From positions 248,001 to 312,000 of the forward strand of contig JALCLX010000001.1 in assembly GCA_022648165.1 (NCBI GenBank): a DNA stretch of 64,000 bases, read 5' to 3'. A program made the position numbers and the translations under genes. The notes beneath the pieces are model-generated. The model saw only the letters and a program-made list of their open reading frames with translations, was not told the origin of the DNA and searched no databases. Positions 17,059-26,340 of the stretch are shown piece after piece (position 1 is the first letter of the stretch; the number at the start of each line of letters is the position of its first letter). The DNA comes from Ancrocorticia sp. (GTDB lineage: Bacteria; Actinomycetota; Actinomycetes; Actinomycetales; Actinomycetaceae).

Positions 17059-17919
17059 CTATGCCCCGGTACCCAACACGATGGGGGATGCGATCCTCCA
17101 CCTTTCAAGCCAGTTTCCAATCGGCTCAACACCTACTGCACGCAACGTATCATGACTAAGCACGGAGTAGTGCGGTCGAGGAGCCGGTCGATCAAACGCC
17201 GCTGCCGTTGTTTCCTTGATTATTGTGGGATCCTTGCCGATCGATTCCATAATGGCGCGTGCGAAGCCATTCCAGTTCGTCTCTCCGCTAGACGTGCCAT
17301 GGTAAATGCCAGAAGGAACATTAGAATCTACTAACCGCACGATCAGATCAGCGAGATCAACAGTCCACGTGGGCTGGCCAACTTCATCAGTCACCACATC
17401 GATAGAAGCGTGAGTTTGTGCGAGGGCCTTCATTGTTGCTGGAAAGCTATGTCCATAGCGCCCGTACAACCACGCCGTTCTTACAATGAGATAATCGTCC
17501 GTGTACGTTCGGACTGCCCATTCGCCCGCTGCTTTGGTTCGACCGTATGCACCGCAAGGCGTCAAAATCTCATCCTCTGCATAAGGCTCATTGGATTCTC
17601 CACCGAAAACGTAGTCCGTAGAGATATGCACCAACCGAGCACCGATTGATTTACAACGCCGTGCGAGAATCTCCGGACCAGTTGCGTTCACCGCAAATGC
17701 GACGGCTTCCTGCTCTTCTGCTTTATCAACCGCAGTAAAGGCAGCAACATTTACCACCACATCAACGCCGCCCACAACAGCGTCAACGCTTTGCGGATCG
17801 GTGATATCAATTTCATCACGATCAACGGCGAGAACATCATAACCGCCAGCCGCAATCCGTGACACCAGGTCGTGACCAAGCATCCCCTTAGCCCCCACAA
17901 CTAACCACCGCCGATACAC
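17059..17919 (-). CDS. rmlD: dTDP-4-dehydrorhamnose reductase (RmlD)
   Basis: NAD(P)H-dependent last step of dTDP-L-rhamnose synthesis. The 286-residue SDR has the nucleotide-binding GAKGMLGHDL near the N terminus, STDYVFGG, the catalytic YGRTKAAGEW (Tyr and Lys four apart), RTAWLYGRYG and a C-terminal RmlD domain. I chose the GTG at 17919, which has GAGAGG five bases upstream and gives the usual family start; a longer frame reaches 17949. Its promoter would lie in 17920-18053, the last bases before the A/T-richer part of the locus. Confidence 0.94.
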   Translation of the reverse strand: MYRRWLVVGAKGMLGHDLVSRIAAGGYDVLAVDRDEIDITDPQSVDAVVGGVDVVVNVAAFTAVDKAEEQEAVAFAVNATGPEILARRCKSIGARLVHISTDYVFGGESNEPYAEDEILTPCGAYGRTKAAGEWAVRTYTDDYLIVRTAWLYGRYGHSFPATMKALAQTHASIDVVTDEVGQPTWTVDLADLIVRLVDSNVPSGIYHGTSSGETNWNGFARAIMESIGKDPTIIKETTAAAFDRPAPRPHYSVLSHDTLRAVGVEPIGNWLERWRIASPIVLGTGA

Positions 17920-18053
17920 GTAAGCCTCTCTCAAACAACAAACTTCCACTATTATTGATTCTCAACAAACAACCTACACTAGAACCGCATCAGCTTCCCC
18001 CGACGAAAACACATCGCCATGTAACTCAGTGGACCAAAACCATCTTTCGACTA

Positions 18054-19688
18054 TCAACTCTCAGAAACAAGAGTCGACACACCATCATTGTCACAAGTTC
18101 TTGATGAGTTAGTGACACTGCTGACGAAGCAGCCAGAACGATGCTTCCCACGATGCCCCTCATCTGTATTGTTCTGAGGAAGTCCCTCCGCGATCTCTGG
18201 ATTTGCGATCGTCGTTCTACTCGTCATTACCAGTGCCAACGTTACGCCAAGTGTCAGACCCACTGTACCGATCCACCACAAGGCCTCAGCAGAAATGGGC
18301 CACGGAGACCATGTGGGATTCGAAAGACTGATATCAGAACTGGAAGCAAGCCCTATCGCATATCGTCTGATTAATCTCCTCAAAGCTAGTCCGTTAGAGA
18401 TTGTCACAACGGCAAGCAGAACGACGAGCTGCGACCTACTGAATACCAAGGATTCTTTGCCGCGCGACACGAGTAACACCAAAAAGAGGATAGCCACTAA
18501 TGGCAACATATACCTTCCCTGATACAAGGTAACCGGTTCGACACGCCTTATCGTCATTCCCAACACGGGTATTCCACCGATGGCACCCGCCAATACCAAG
18601 ATGGACAACGCTTTTCTAGTCCACACCTCGCGCAAACCGACAGCAAACAGTCCCCCAGCCAGTGCGATCATTGTCAAAGTTGACCAACCAAGAAGGCTGA
18701 CATCCAGCCATCCCATTCCCTCGTTAAGCCCCCAGAATTTTCCAAGATATTCTGGCAATTTTAGGAGATTGTGGAAAAAGACCTTATACAATGGCAGCGT
18801 AGACACAGGCCAATCCGCTGCACTTGTCATCTCGGCCGTTTGTCCAGTCGAGAGAAACACAGTTACTGCAAAAACTTGAACAAAGGCCAGAACAATATAA
18901 CGGCGCCAATATGCCTTATTAAGTCCGGCGAGAAGCGCAACCGCCAGGCTGATAACAACAACAAAGAACGCGGAATCGGTACGGCTCTCAATTGCCATGA
19001 GTGCACCAACAGCCGCAGTACCGAGAAGAATCCATGTCTTCCTCCCGGATGCAAATATCAGTGCGACCAATGCAGCCCCGTACACATAACAACCAGAAAT
19101 AGCCCACGCACTCGGATTTGTTGAGGATATGAAATAAACGCCCATCGGCACCCACGCCACAGTCGCAGATAAGACTATTTGTTGACGAATTCGTGGAGAT
19201 GCCATTACGACGACGATAGCTGTAAGACCTAAACTCAACACGATGTTCGACAAGCGCATGATCACCACTGATCTGCTGACGTCATCTCCAACCAACATGT
19301 GCTGGAACGAGTAGTAGCCTCCCGGGTACCCGCCTCTATTAAACCGGAGACTACCAACCTCTTTTCCATCAGAAAACTGGTCCGTACAACTGGCATCCAC
19401 GTTAGGTTTGTATGCGTAGCAAGTCCTTGACTCGAGCACCGATTCCGGCACGCGCACTGTTGTCACAGTTCCGTCAACGACGGAATACACACAATCAGAG
19501 TCGGCTTTCGGACTCGGACACCAGATGCTGCCGAGATGGTAATCATCGTCGGGCGACGCCCCTACAGGTGACGAGACAGCCCAAACCGAGAAGCCGACAA
19601 GCAAGGATAAGAACGCGACAATCCCAAATAAAGGCCGCTTCACTCTTGTCCAGCTCACTCGACTGCTGACATCCACTTCGTAGATCAC
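18054..19688 (-). CDS. Polytopic membrane protein, DUF2142-like
   Basis: A 544-residue integral membrane protein. TM1 is at about residues 18-38, followed by a loop of about 100 residues with four Cys (around SIWCPSPKADSDC, RTCYAYKP, ASCTDQ), and then roughly ten further hydrophobic helices to residue 500. The PDDDYHLGSIW segment after TM1 and the overall layout resemble DUF2142 proteins, which occur in surface-polysaccharide loci and look like GT-C-type transferases or polymer-handling proteins. That role is inference. The C-terminal tail is polar and cytoplasmic. The gene is A/T-richer than the flanking rml genes. A GTG at 19688 is used; the ribosome site is poor. Confidence 0.7.
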   Translation of the reverse strand: MIYEVDVSSRVSWTRVKRPLFGIVAFLSLLVGFSVWAVSSPVGASPDDDYHLGSIWCPSPKADSDCVYSVVDGTVTTVRVPESVLESRTCYAYKPNVDASCTDQFSDGKEVGSLRFNRGGYPGGYYSFQHMLVGDDVSRSVVIMRLSNIVLSLGLTAIVVVMASPRIRQQIVLSATVAWVPMGVYFISSTNPSAWAISGCYVYGAALVALIFASGRKTWILLGTAAVGALMAIESRTDSAFFVVVISLAVALLAGLNKAYWRRYIVLAFVQVFAVTVFLSTGQTAEMTSAADWPVSTLPLYKVFFHNLLKLPEYLGKFWGLNEGMGWLDVSLLGWSTLTMIALAGGLFAVGLREVWTRKALSILVLAGAIGGIPVLGMTIRRVEPVTLYQGRYMLPLVAILFLVLLVSRGKESLVFSRSQLVVLLAVVTISNGLALRRLIRRYAIGLASSSDISLSNPTWSPWPISAEALWWIGTVGLTLGVTLALVMTSRTTIANPEIAEGLPQNNTDEGHRGKHRSGCFVSSVTNSSRTCDNDGVSTLVSES

Positions 19689-20126
19689 GCTCTTTCAATA
19701 TCTTCACTCGAAAGCATGCGATACCGCATACCAACAGAGACACCACATAACACTTGACTGTAGCATCAAGCTGCGAGTCTTATGCTTGTTCTTTGCGAAT
19801 GATGGCGCCGACGCCACCACATGCATCTGGGTATTTTAGCGATCGTGACTGTCCGCCAACAAATCTATCATCCCGCGAGATACGGGCAGCGGAAGTACTC
19901 GTCCAAAAATGTGACTGGTACTCTCTCTTTATTTCTTTCATGGTCTCTCGTGTTTAACCAATGTGCATTTACCCATTTCGGACACCTGATATGGCTGGAT
20001 CAGATGATTCTATGGAAGGGATCCAGACATGTTTTCCATTGCTTCTCAATGTGCACGAAGCCCACGCAAGCAACACATTACGAATGTGATCACACAAGAT
20101 CATATTCCAAATCACAAAGCTCTCAC
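19689..20126. other. 438-bp interval without a supported gene
   Basis: Between the DUF2142-like gene (its start is at 19688) and the 3' end of the epimerase gene. Open frames here (for example 19754-19957 and 19821-20348 on the plus strand) have no recognisable motif, good start or plausible composition. I see no repeat or remnant gene. It should contain the promoter for the membrane-protein gene. Confidence 0.5.
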
Positions 20127-21197
20127 TCACAGACTCTGCGCAATGCGAATAGTGTCGTGAATCGCCTCGTCGAGTGTGTAATGTGCCCGCCATCCAAGCG
20201 CGTTAAGCTTCGAAGCATCCAGAAGTGCCTTCGTAGCAGTGGAATAGCCAGAACGTTCGATATCATCTGGAAGATCAAAAATGACTTCTCGCTCCACAAA
20301 ATGAGCAATCTTCTGCGCCAAATCTCTCAGCGACACATCGCACGATGAATCTGCCAGATTATACGCTTCATCAGTTCCACCCCGCGTCAGCGCAAACAGC
20401 ATCCCCGAAACAGTATCAGCAACATAGAGATACGAATACAACTGACTACCAGCACTTTTTAAAACAATATCGTCGCCGGCCAATGCATTCTTCAAGAACT
20501 GCGATGCAGCCTTCGAATCATCCGGGAGCAATGTGGGACCAAGCGTGCGCGGTAGTCGCACGATTGAGGAATGCACACCCCGTTCAGCCGCATACGCCTG
20601 ACATAGTGCCTCTCCAAGACGCTTCGCCTCCGGATAACCCGCCCGCAGCGTATTGCAATCCAAATAGCCACAGTAGTCCTCGCTGAAACGATCCACGTCC
20701 CCGCGATTCTCGCCATAAATCTCCACTGAAGAAGCGAAGCAGAACGAATTCCTATCCTCATTCAAATGATTGGCAGCCGTATACTCCAACAAATTGGACA
20801 AACCCAGCACATTCGATGCGATCGTCCCAACAGGTCGAATCGCATATCCCCGCGGATGGGTTACGCTCGCCAAGTGAATCACAACATCAGCACCATGGCG
20901 GGGGCGTACCCCTGGAACACTCACATCCAGCTCTTCAAAAGCAAAACGATCCCGCCCAAAATATGGCAAACGACTACGCGCCTTGCCTTCGCTTCGCCCC
21001 AATGCAAGAACGCGAACATCACACTCAGCCGCAGTAAGACTCATGAGACAATCGACTAGAAATGTCCCGATCAAGCCAGATGCACCCGAAATCGCTACAG
21101 TTGCACCATCAAGATTGGACCAATTCGCGCCCGAATCACGGCACACACTGAGCGCGTCCTGGTACAAAGGATGAGCTAACCGATCTATCTCATTCAT
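20127..21197 (-). CDS. NAD-dependent epimerase/dehydratase (extended SDR)
   Basis: A 356-residue extended short-chain dehydrogenase. The Rossmann motif is AISGASGLIGTFLVDCL, the acidic region follows at VRVLALGRSEG, and the catalytic Tyr-Lys pair is in RAGYPEAKRLGEAL, with FASSVEIYGEN before it. The family includes UDP-glucuronate decarboxylases and CDP- or UDP-sugar epimerases. The ATG at 21197 overlaps the stop of the cytidylyltransferase gene (ATGA), so the two are translationally coupled. This suggests that it modifies the CDP-activated product of that enzyme or makes its substrate (inference). It is not TarJ: TarJ belongs to the zinc-dependent alcohol dehydrogenase family. Confidence 0.85.
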   Translation of the reverse strand: MNEIDRLAHPLYQDALSVCRDSGANWSNLDGATVAISGASGLIGTFLVDCLMSLTAAECDVRVLALGRSEGKARSRLPYFGRDRFAFEELDVSVPGVRPRHGADVVIHLASVTHPRGYAIRPVGTIASNVLGLSNLLEYTAANHLNEDRNSFCFASSVEIYGENRGDVDRFSEDYCGYLDCNTLRAGYPEAKRLGEALCQAYAAERGVHSSIVRLPRTLGPTLLPDDSKAASQFLKNALAGDDIVLKSAGSQLYSYLYVADTVSGMLFALTRGGTDEAYNLADSSCDVSLRDLAQKIAHFVEREVIFDLPDDIERSGYSTATKALLDASKLNALGWRAHYTLDEAIHDTIRIAQSL

Positions 21198-21919
21198 TTC
21201 AACCAAGTTGCCTCGCTACGATTCAAGTACGCCTTGAAAAGCTCTAGATCCTCTTTCGTTGTCAACTTAATGTTCTTGTCCGAGCCTTTCGCAAAATGCA
21301 AAGTGTAGCCCAAGGCCACCATCATCGTATTGGTGTAGTGCGACCCATCGATCCCGATATTCTCAGCAAACGCACGATGGTAGGCATCATCCAGCAAATC
21401 GAAACGATAGGCCTGCGGGGTAGAAACCCGCCGGATTCGTTCTCGCGGAATGAACTCCCGTGTCGTTGACGGATCCGACGGCTCCACTACAAAAATCTGC
21501 TCGTTATATGGCATTGCTGTGACAGCGTTACCAAATCTGCCCGCTACCCGCAAGACATCCGACAATACTGACGAATCAACTAACGGGCGAATTCCATCAT
21601 GGATCACCACTACATCATCAGGCTGCGCCCATGACTCAAGACTGAAAACTCCATTACGAATAGACTCCTGGCCCGAAGACCCCCCTGGAACAACATCACG
21701 CAGTTTGTCGATACCAAACTGACGTGAATAAGCCCATACCACATCCTGCCAACCTTCGAGGCAAACGACCACAATCGCGTCAATCAACGGATGCTGCTGG
21801 AAACCTTCCAATGTATAAATCAAGATAGGCTTATCGCACACATTAATGAACTGTTTCGGGATATCCTGCCCCATTCGAGAACCAGAACCACCGGCCAAAA
21901 CAACAGCCACATTATCCAT
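21194..21919 (-). CDS. IspD/TarI-family cytidylyltransferase
   Basis: A 241-residue CTP-dependent nucleotidyltransferase. It has the N-terminal loop VVLAGGSGSRMGQDIPKQF, IHDGIRPLVDSSVLSD, and RRVSTPQAYRFDLLDDAY, all matching the IspD/TarI fold. True IspD (methylerythritol cytidylyltransferase) is a housekeeping enzyme normally outside glycan loci. The setting beside an SDR and a LicD-family gene argues for activation of an alditol or sugar phosphate, such as ribitol-5-phosphate, to a CDP derivative for a surface polymer. The substrate cannot be read from sequence. The ATG at 21919 has AAGG seven bases upstream. It is divergent from licD. Confidence 0.85.
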   Translation of the reverse strand: MDNVAVVLAGGSGSRMGQDIPKQFINVCDKPILIYTLEGFQQHPLIDAIVVVCLEGWQDVVWAYSRQFGIDKLRDVVPGGSSGQESIRNGVFSLESWAQPDDVVVIHDGIRPLVDSSVLSDVLRVAGRFGNAVTAMPYNEQIFVVEPSDPSTTREFIPRERIRRVSTPQAYRFDLLDDAYHRAFAENIGIDGSHYTNTMMVALGYTLHFAKGSDKNIKLTTKEDLELFKAYLNRSEATWLK

Positions 21920-22086
21920 TTGAGGGCCTTCTTTATATTTGAGCGCGCTAACAGCAACTGTCCATATTCTGTAGACTCATAACAACGAGTAACCAGAGAC
22001 TACACGTTAACGGATGATTTTACATCCCAGCGGCAGAGGCATCTAGAAGTAAAGCACTAGTAATTGTAACGGCAGCTCTGGCTCAC

Positions 22087-22132
22087 CAGCAGTTCGAATA
22101 GTTAGGGGACTGAGTGTCCCCTATTCGTGCTG
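22087..22132. repeat. Imperfect 17-bp hairpin in the cytidylyltransferase-licD divergent region
   Basis: CAGCA, CGAATA and GGGGAC on the left pair with GTCCCC, TATTCG and TGCTG on the right around a TGAGT loop. The left side carries two small bulges (GTT and GTTA). No T-tract follows on the plus strand. It is the main feature of the 326-bp interval 21920-22245. Confidence 0.5.
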
Positions 22133-22245
22133 CGTTTCACGGTATTCTAGGACCATAAAAGAATGTACGAGGCGCCTTTGTTTCGTTGGTTAAACAATTT
22201 CAATTTCACAGCGTCGAACCGCGAATGGCAAGTTCAAGGAGACAG

Positions 22246-23136
22246 ATGAATCAAAACGGATCGATTGATGCAGAAACGCTAGTCCGGTTGCAGTCGGCCC
22301 TTGCCAAGCTCTTGACGGAGTTTGATCGCGTCTGCCAGGAGCTCCAAATCCCATACACCTTGTCTGGCGGCACAATCATAGGTGCGGTACGGCATCGGGA
22401 CTTTATCCCATGGGATGATGATGCTGATGTTTTGCTACTGCGAGGCGACTATGAAAAGTTCCTCAAAGAGGCACCCCACATTATTGGTCGTGAATTTGCC
22501 ATCGAGAATTCGCGCACGAATCGTGACTATCCAAATATGTTCTCAAATCTTGTAATCAAAGGAACATACTTTATTCCTGCTTTTATAGCGCGAAGCCCAT
22601 ACCGGATGGCTATTGGACTCGATATCTTTCCATTCGATCGGACTGCACCCACACGTTCACGATACATAATCCAAAAAGCCGAAACATGGTTCTGGGGACG
22701 CATGATGTATTTACAAGGCACTCCCACGCCCTACCTCGAGATCAAGAGTCCCCTAAAGTATGGAATCTATGCAATCACGAGTTTTATGTATTGGAGTATG
22801 AGATTATTACATATCAAACCACATACTCTCCAAAGGAAATGGGAACACGCAGCACGAAGGTACGAACACTCGTCATCTTTGTTATTCACCGACTTCACAA
22901 ATAGAAATCCTGACAAGTGGCTCTTGAAGCAGGATGACGTTGTTAACGCACTTTCTGTACGATTCGGTGAGCTACTATTACGGATCCCAAATGATTACGA
23001 TCGAATCCTGACAAGGGCCTATGGCAATTACATGGAACTGCCACCAGTGTCGCAACGAAAAAGCCACCAACCAGTCTTAATTGACTTCGGGGATTTCGGC
23101 GAAAGTAACCCAAAGACCAGCTTTCCGAAGAAATAA
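22246..23136 (+). CDS. LicD-family phosphotransferase
   Basis: A 296-residue LicD-family protein (PF04991). The diagnostic core is near residues 35-65: YTLSGGTIIGAVRHRDFIPW followed by a DDDADV acidic motif, matching the nucleotidyltransferase-like active site. FIPFDRTAP-type features (DIFPFDRT) come later. LicD enzymes transfer phosphocholine, or in related subfamilies other phospho-groups such as ribitol-phosphate, from CDP donors to glycans. With the CDP-forming gene next door, it probably attaches that phospho-group to the polymer (inference). The ATG at 22246 has AAGGAG five bases upstream; an open frame extends upstream to 22186 but without a site. The flippase gene starts six bases after its stop. 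Confidence 0.9.
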   Translation: MNQNGSIDAETLVRLQSALAKLLTEFDRVCQELQIPYTLSGGTIIGAVRHRDFIPWDDDADVLLLRGDYEKFLKEAPHIIGREFAIENSRTNRDYPNMFSNLVIKGTYFIPAFIARSPYRMAIGLDIFPFDRTAPTRSRYIIQKAETWFWGRMMYLQGTPTPYLEIKSPLKYGIYAITSFMYWSMRLLHIKPHTLQRKWEHAARRYEHSSSLLFTDFTNRNPDKWLLKQDDVVNALSVRFGELLLRIPNDYDRILTRAYGNYMELPPVSQRKSHQPVLIDFGDFGESNPKTSFPKK

Positions 23137-23142
23137 CCGTAG

Positions 23143-24378
23143 ATGCTCAAGACTCAGTTAAGTAAAGACTACTTCTGGAATACAGCATCAAGCATAATCG
23201 GCTCCATCTCAATGGTGCTGATGCTGATTGCGGTCACCCGCGTCAACGGCGTATACGCCGGTGGCGTTTTCTCCCTAGCAACTGCGGCAGGTCAGCAATT
23301 TCAAACCCTTGGTGCTTACGAAGTTAGACCATATCAATCAACTGACGTACGATATAGGTTCACCTTCGGCGTGTATCTCTCAACGCGTGTTATCACAGTA
23401 ACGGCAATGATGGCATGTATTGCAATATACGCAGCATTGTCCGGGCGCCCTATACAAGAGGCACTCGCCATCTTTCTTCTAGCAGCACTGCGTTTCTTTG
23501 ACGCATTCGAAGACGCCTTCTACGGCGAATTCCAGCGCATCGGGCGCCTTGATATCGCTGGAAAGACCAACTTCTTTCGAGTACTGACGACTATGGCCAC
23601 ATTCGTCATGAGTATCGTTGCCACCCGCAGCCTCATTTGGAGTGCTGCTATTACCTTCGCTATATCATTTATTGCTATGATCGCGCTTATCATGCCCCCC
23701 GCACGGACACTCTTTTCGTTGCGCCCCAGTATCGACCTTCGCCCAATCGGCGAACTCCTTGTGACGTGCTTACCGTTGTTTCTATCAGCCTTCCTTTCGA
23801 TGTATCTGTCCAACGCACCGCGATACGCAATTGACAACTATCTCACGACGGAATTACAGGGATATTATGGAATCCTTTTTATGCCGGCGCTTGCCATAAA
23901 CGTTCTTGCAATGTTCGTATTCCGACCATTACTCACTAGAATGGCGAACCACTGGGTCAAGAATGAGGCTGCGCTATTTAGAGCTCTATTTGGCCGCGGA
24001 ATGGTTGGTGTGGTCATTGCCTCGCTACTCACATTTGCCGTTACTTGGGCAATTGGAATACCGCTTCTAAATCTACTCTTCAGCGTTCACTTAGACCGTT
24101 TTCTGAACGTTCTTCTTATTCTCGTGACTGGTGGCGCGTTCAATGCAGCTACAGTTGTGCTCTACTACGCCTTAGCCACGATGCGTTTACAACGCGCGAT
24201 TTTCCTTGACTATTTGGCAGTTGCAATACTTACGTTTTTCTTTTCGCGTGTCCTAGTTTCGAGCTTTGGCCTATTAGGAGCAGCATTCACCTTTGTGATC
24301 TCAATGCTCTTGCTTTCAATAGCTTTTGCATTGACATTGGTGTACGGACTACATCATCCGCACACTGATCGCCTATAA
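23143..24378 (+). CDS. Wzx-like polysaccharide flippase (MOP superfamily)
   Basis: A 411-residue protein with about twelve hydrophobic segments spread over its whole length and few charged residues, as expected of MOP-superfamily O-unit flippases. The N-terminal segment LSKDYFWNTASSIIGSIS resembles the start of many lipopolysaccharide/capsule flippases. It would turn lipid-linked oligosaccharides to the outer face of the membrane. It follows licD by 6 bp and is therefore probably co-transcribed. No Wzy-like polymerase can be named with confidence, although the DUF2142-like protein is a candidate membrane partner. The start has no strong ribosome site and may depend on coupling. Confidence 0.85.
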   Translation: MLKTQLSKDYFWNTASSIIGSISMVLMLIAVTRVNGVYAGGVFSLATAAGQQFQTLGAYEVRPYQSTDVRYRFTFGVYLSTRVITVTAMMACIAIYAALSGRPIQEALAIFLLAALRFFDAFEDAFYGEFQRIGRLDIAGKTNFFRVLTTMATFVMSIVATRSLIWSAAITFAISFIAMIALIMPPARTLFSLRPSIDLRPIGELLVTCLPLFLSAFLSMYLSNAPRYAIDNYLTTELQGYYGILFMPALAINVLAMFVFRPLLTRMANHWVKNEAALFRALFGRGMVGVVIASLLTFAVTWAIGIPLLNLLFSVHLDRFLNVLLILVTGGAFNAATVVLYYALATMRLQRAIFLDYLAVAILTFFFSRVLVSSFGLLGAAFTFVISMLLLSIAFALTLVYGLHHPHTDRL

Positions 24379-24436
24379 GATTCAAAATCATTGTTCTAGA
24401 TATCAGGGACAAAACAGACTCGTACGGGAAGAGAAA

Positions 24437-25534
24437 ATGAAAGTCGCCGTTATTACCAATACCTATCCACCACGGATTGGCGGCCTGGAGCAACATATCC
24501 AACACCTTGCGCTAGGGCTCGCGCAACTGGGGCACTCCGTATCTGTTCTCACACTCAGCTCTCATTCTGGGCAACACTGCGATGGTGCAGTTCCTGTACT
24601 TGTTGGCAAATCGAACTTTCCAATCGAGGACGTAGTTTCCTTTCCAGCACCAGGAACGCTTAACCGAATCACAAAATGGATAACAACCAATCAAATCGAT
24701 GTCATTTCCACGCACACCCGGTTTTTTCCGATGAGTTATATCGGCATCCGTGTTGGAGAAAAGACCGACACTCCAGTAATACACACTGAGCATGGGGCCG
24801 GGTACGTCCAAAACAACTCGATGGTAATCGCCGCTGGTTCTCGGCTGGTCGATAACACTATGGGCAGATATGTACTGAGTCACGCATCGAAAGTACTCGC
24901 TGTCTCCGAAGAATCAGCCCAGTTCGCTCAAAGACTTGGGGCGCAATCACCGTCTGTTTTCTACAACGCTATCGACCCTATTGAACCGGCTCCGGAGATC
25001 TTCCGGCCACAGCACTTTGTGTTTGTCGGGAGGCTTGTCGAAGGTAAAGGTTGGGACACATTTCTTGATCTGATTGCACAACTACGCTCATCCGGATTGA
25101 ATGTCGATGGGGAAGTTCTGGGTGATGGACCCGATATGGCGAAACTGCAACAAAGTATCGATCGCCTTCATCTAAGACACTTTATCCAAGTCCGAGGCGA
25201 GTGTTCTCACTCTGAAGTGACAGCAGCGTTACGCGCTTCAACACTTATATACCCTTCAACACTCTCCGAAGGCTTCGGAATAGTCTTGCTCGAAGCAGTA
25301 TCTGCAGGCGCGGGAGTAGTGGCCTATTCCACTCCGGGATCTGTAATGCTCTCTGCCGAAGGACTTCCTGTAGTTGTTACACCGCAAAGGACGTTGTCCG
25401 CATTATATCGCGCCACTTTAGAATACCTACAATCTGTTCCTGCAGCGGCCACCAAACAGCAGCTTCAACGGTGGACATGGCCGACGCGAATTCGCGAATA
25501 CGATCAATACCTTCACGCGGTGGTTCGGAGCTAA
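24437..25534 (+). CDS. Glycosyltransferase, GT4 family
   Basis: A 365-residue GT-B fold enzyme. The N-terminal acceptor domain starts ITNTYPPRIGGLEQHI, with the Gly-Gly loop typical of GT4. The donor domain starts at FVFVGRLVEGKGWDTFL and carries the EX7E motif in SEGFGIVLLEAVSAGAGVV. It likely transfers a sugar from a nucleotide donor to a membrane-bound acceptor at the inner face. It is the last gene of the licD-flippase-GT4 group, 58 bp after the flippase. The ribosome site is GGAAGAG. Donor and acceptor are unknown. Confidence 0.9.
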   Translation: MKVAVITNTYPPRIGGLEQHIQHLALGLAQLGHSVSVLTLSSHSGQHCDGAVPVLVGKSNFPIEDVVSFPAPGTLNRITKWITTNQIDVISTHTRFFPMSYIGIRVGEKTDTPVIHTEHGAGYVQNNSMVIAAGSRLVDNTMGRYVLSHASKVLAVSEESAQFAQRLGAQSPSVFYNAIDPIEPAPEIFRPQHFVFVGRLVEGKGWDTFLDLIAQLRSSGLNVDGEVLGDGPDMAKLQQSIDRLHLRHFIQVRGECSHSEVTAALRASTLIYPSTLSEGFGIVLLEAVSAGAGVVAYSTPGSVMLSAEGLPVVVTPQRTLSALYRATLEYLQSVPAAATKQQLQRWTWPTRIREYDQYLHAVVRS

Positions 25535-25970
25535 TTCAGATACACTCATGTCCAGCTCCCATCACTCATATCGAAATTATCCGGTAAGAGTCACGCCCCT
25601 AGCAAATCCGTGAGGGGGCGCTGCATCCCAACTTCTCCTCACAACCTCCATAAGAAATCCCATAAGTACTCAGAAGCATCCCTACAGTTAGAACGCTCAG
25701 AAAGAGTAATTTTGGTAGGCCGAACTACACTGCAACAACAAATGTCATCACTTGAACGCAATCTCTGCGGCAATACAAACTCCAAACAGAAATCGACACA
25801 ACAAAGAACCAAAACCTCGACACTCCAAGGATGAGTTAACAATAGTGAACACCCACTCACGAAATGTGAGGACTCCCCAGGGTCACCTGGCAAGCGTTAC
25901 CGCCACATTACTTCGGTCTATCGCGCCTGGTCTGGGAAACGCCTAGTCTTTTTGCTCGGCCAGCTCTAGT
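25535..25970. other. 436-bp interval between convergent genes, no supported gene
   Basis: It lies between the 3' ends of the GT4 gene and the DUF2304 gene. The open frames present are short, Gln/Thr-rich or Cys-rich, and show no known motif or ribosome site. I see no clear hairpin terminator. Confidence 0.5.
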
Positions 25971-26339
25971 TCAAGATTTGCTCTGAATCTCACTCTCTAT
26001 GGCACGCAGCCTTACATCAAGCAATGCGATCTCCTCAACAAGTCTCCGTCGATCTTCCTCCAGTCGAGAAATTGCAGTAGAGAGATTAATTACTGTCAAC
26101 AGCAGAAAAACAGAACACGCGACGAGAAGCAAGTTTGAAGGTGATTTAAATCCAAGCAAATTAGAAACAGAAAAAGCAGCCCGGGGGTAGATCGAGAGCA
26201 CAAGCATCCCAATACCGAGCAACATCCAGAGGTAAACGTACCGCTGTCGTACTCTGTGACGTCTGATCAGGAACAAGATATAAGCAAGCAAACTCAGAGA
26301 GACGATTATAGGTAGGAGTTGGTAAAGGATTTTTGACAT
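25971..26339 (-). CDS. DUF2304-family membrane protein
   Basis: A 122-residue protein with three hydrophobic helices (about residues 6-26, 36-53 and 66-88) followed by a charged amphipathic helix (ISRLEEDRRRLVEEIALL) that could form a coiled coil. This architecture matches DUF2304 (PF10066), found next to polyprenyl-phosphate glycosyltransferases. It probably assists or anchors the GT2 enzyme encoded one base upstream (TGA-G-ATG), as the pair is frequently adjacent in bacteria; the molecular role is not established. The frame is open further upstream but inside the GT2 gene. Confidence 0.85.
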   Translation of the reverse strand: MSKILYQLLPIIVSLSLLAYILFLIRRHRVRQRYVYLWMLLGIGMLVLSIYPRAAFSVSNLLGFKSPSNLLLVACSVFLLLTVINLSTAISRLEEDRRRLVEEIALLDVRLRAIESEIQSKS

Positions 26340-26340
26340 C

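Noticed and set aside
19821-20348. A 175-codon plus-strand open frame overlapping the end of the epimerase gene
   Set aside because: No family motif, ribosome site or sensible composition; its second half is antisense to a well-supported gene.
21194-21919. Assignment of the cytidylyltransferase as housekeeping IspD
   Set aside because: Its neighbours are a coupled SDR and LicD within a glycan locus; no isoprenoid genes are present. It stays possible if no other ispD exists in the genome.
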